The position numbers were made by a program, and so were the translations under genes. A stretch of 31,629 nucleotides of DNA from a bacterium. Lineage in GTDB: Bacteria > SZUA-182 > DTGQ01. Positions 31,553 to 31,629 of the stretch are shown here, piece after piece; position 1 is the stretch's first letter, and every line of letters begins with the position of its first letter. The notes under the pieces were generated by a model. The model did no database searches. It saw only the letters and a list, made by a program, of their open reading frames with translations, and was not told the DNA's origin. The stretch covers positions 1 through 31,629 of the forward strand of contig JAILZY010000038.1 in the NCBI GenBank assembly GCA_023512255.1, given 5' to 3'.

Positions 31553-31629
31553 CTATACTTTTGCACTTTTGAGCGACTAATTGCCTGTTTTGAGTAAAAG
31601 CATAGGATGGGTAAGGTGTGTCCAATAAA

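Noticed and set aside
31320-31625. A 101-codon minus-strand frame starting with TTG at 31625, overlapping the orphan gene
   Set aside because: Its translation has no signal peptide or domain-like pattern, while the overlapping frame carries a signal-peptide core; it might at most supply a frameshifted start.
1-31629. tRNA, rRNA, insertion sequences, integrase or attachment sites
   Set aside because: I found no sequence that resembles these by eye, so there is no direct sign of mobility apart from base-composition contrast and hairpins.

Overview
The window looks like chromosomal DNA from an uncultured or anaerobic bacterium of Desulfobacterota/Nitrospirota-like or candidate-phylum type. The reasons are an AhbC/AhbD-type radical SAM heme enzyme, a TIGR03960/DUF2344-type radical SAM fusion, an NtrC-type sigma-54 activator and a very large PUFA-synthase-like lipid/polyketide locus. 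This placement is inference: there is no rRNA or tRNA here, and GC looks intermediate in genes and very low in the main intergenic region.

Layout. (1) 94-4024, plus strand: a promoter-like element and two nearly abutting radical SAM genes, one related to heme biosynthesis and one long B12-binding-like/radical SAM/DUF2344 protein. (2) 8363-4078, minus strand: an ammonium-transporter/GAF/histidine-kinase fusion followed by a sigma-54-dependent response regulator, probably an ammonium-sensing two-component system. In the fusion one of the two pore histidines of the Amt family is a tyrosine. (3) 11885-8649, minus strand: two exported proteins, a seven-blade beta-propeller/Fn3-like protein and a small LamG/DUF1080-like protein, each followed by strong hairpins or repeats. 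(4) 30035-12276, minus strand: a five-gene operon of about 17.8 kb encoding a 2983-aa megasynthase (two flavin NPD/PfaD-like domains, KS, AT, ACP, KR, DH), a 1992-aa megasynthase (KS, AT, ACP, DH, PPTase-like), a free ACP, an alkaline-phosphatase-superfamily phosphodiesterase and an alpha/beta hydrolase. (5) 30036-30937: an AT-rich gene-free stretch with two long hairpins. (6) 31552-30938, minus strand: an orphan exported Pro/Thr/Leu-rich protein without a visible normal start codon.

How the genes could work together. The megasynthase operon contains all activities for repeated condensation, keto-reduction, dehydration and (through the NPD domains) enoyl reduction, so it probably makes a fully or partly reduced long-chain acyl product, in the manner of the Pfa 'secondary lipid' synthases. 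No thioesterase domain is visible in the megasynthases; the free ACP, the hydrolase and the phosphodiesterase are candidates for transfer, release and tailoring. The three synthase genes are translationally coupled by two 8-nt overlaps. The points that deserve most attention are the N-terminal tandem NPD fusion, the loss of metal ligands in the fused PPTase-like domain, the 7-residue (21-bp) tandem repeats in both AT-ACP linkers, and the Amt-kinase/sigma-54 regulator pair.
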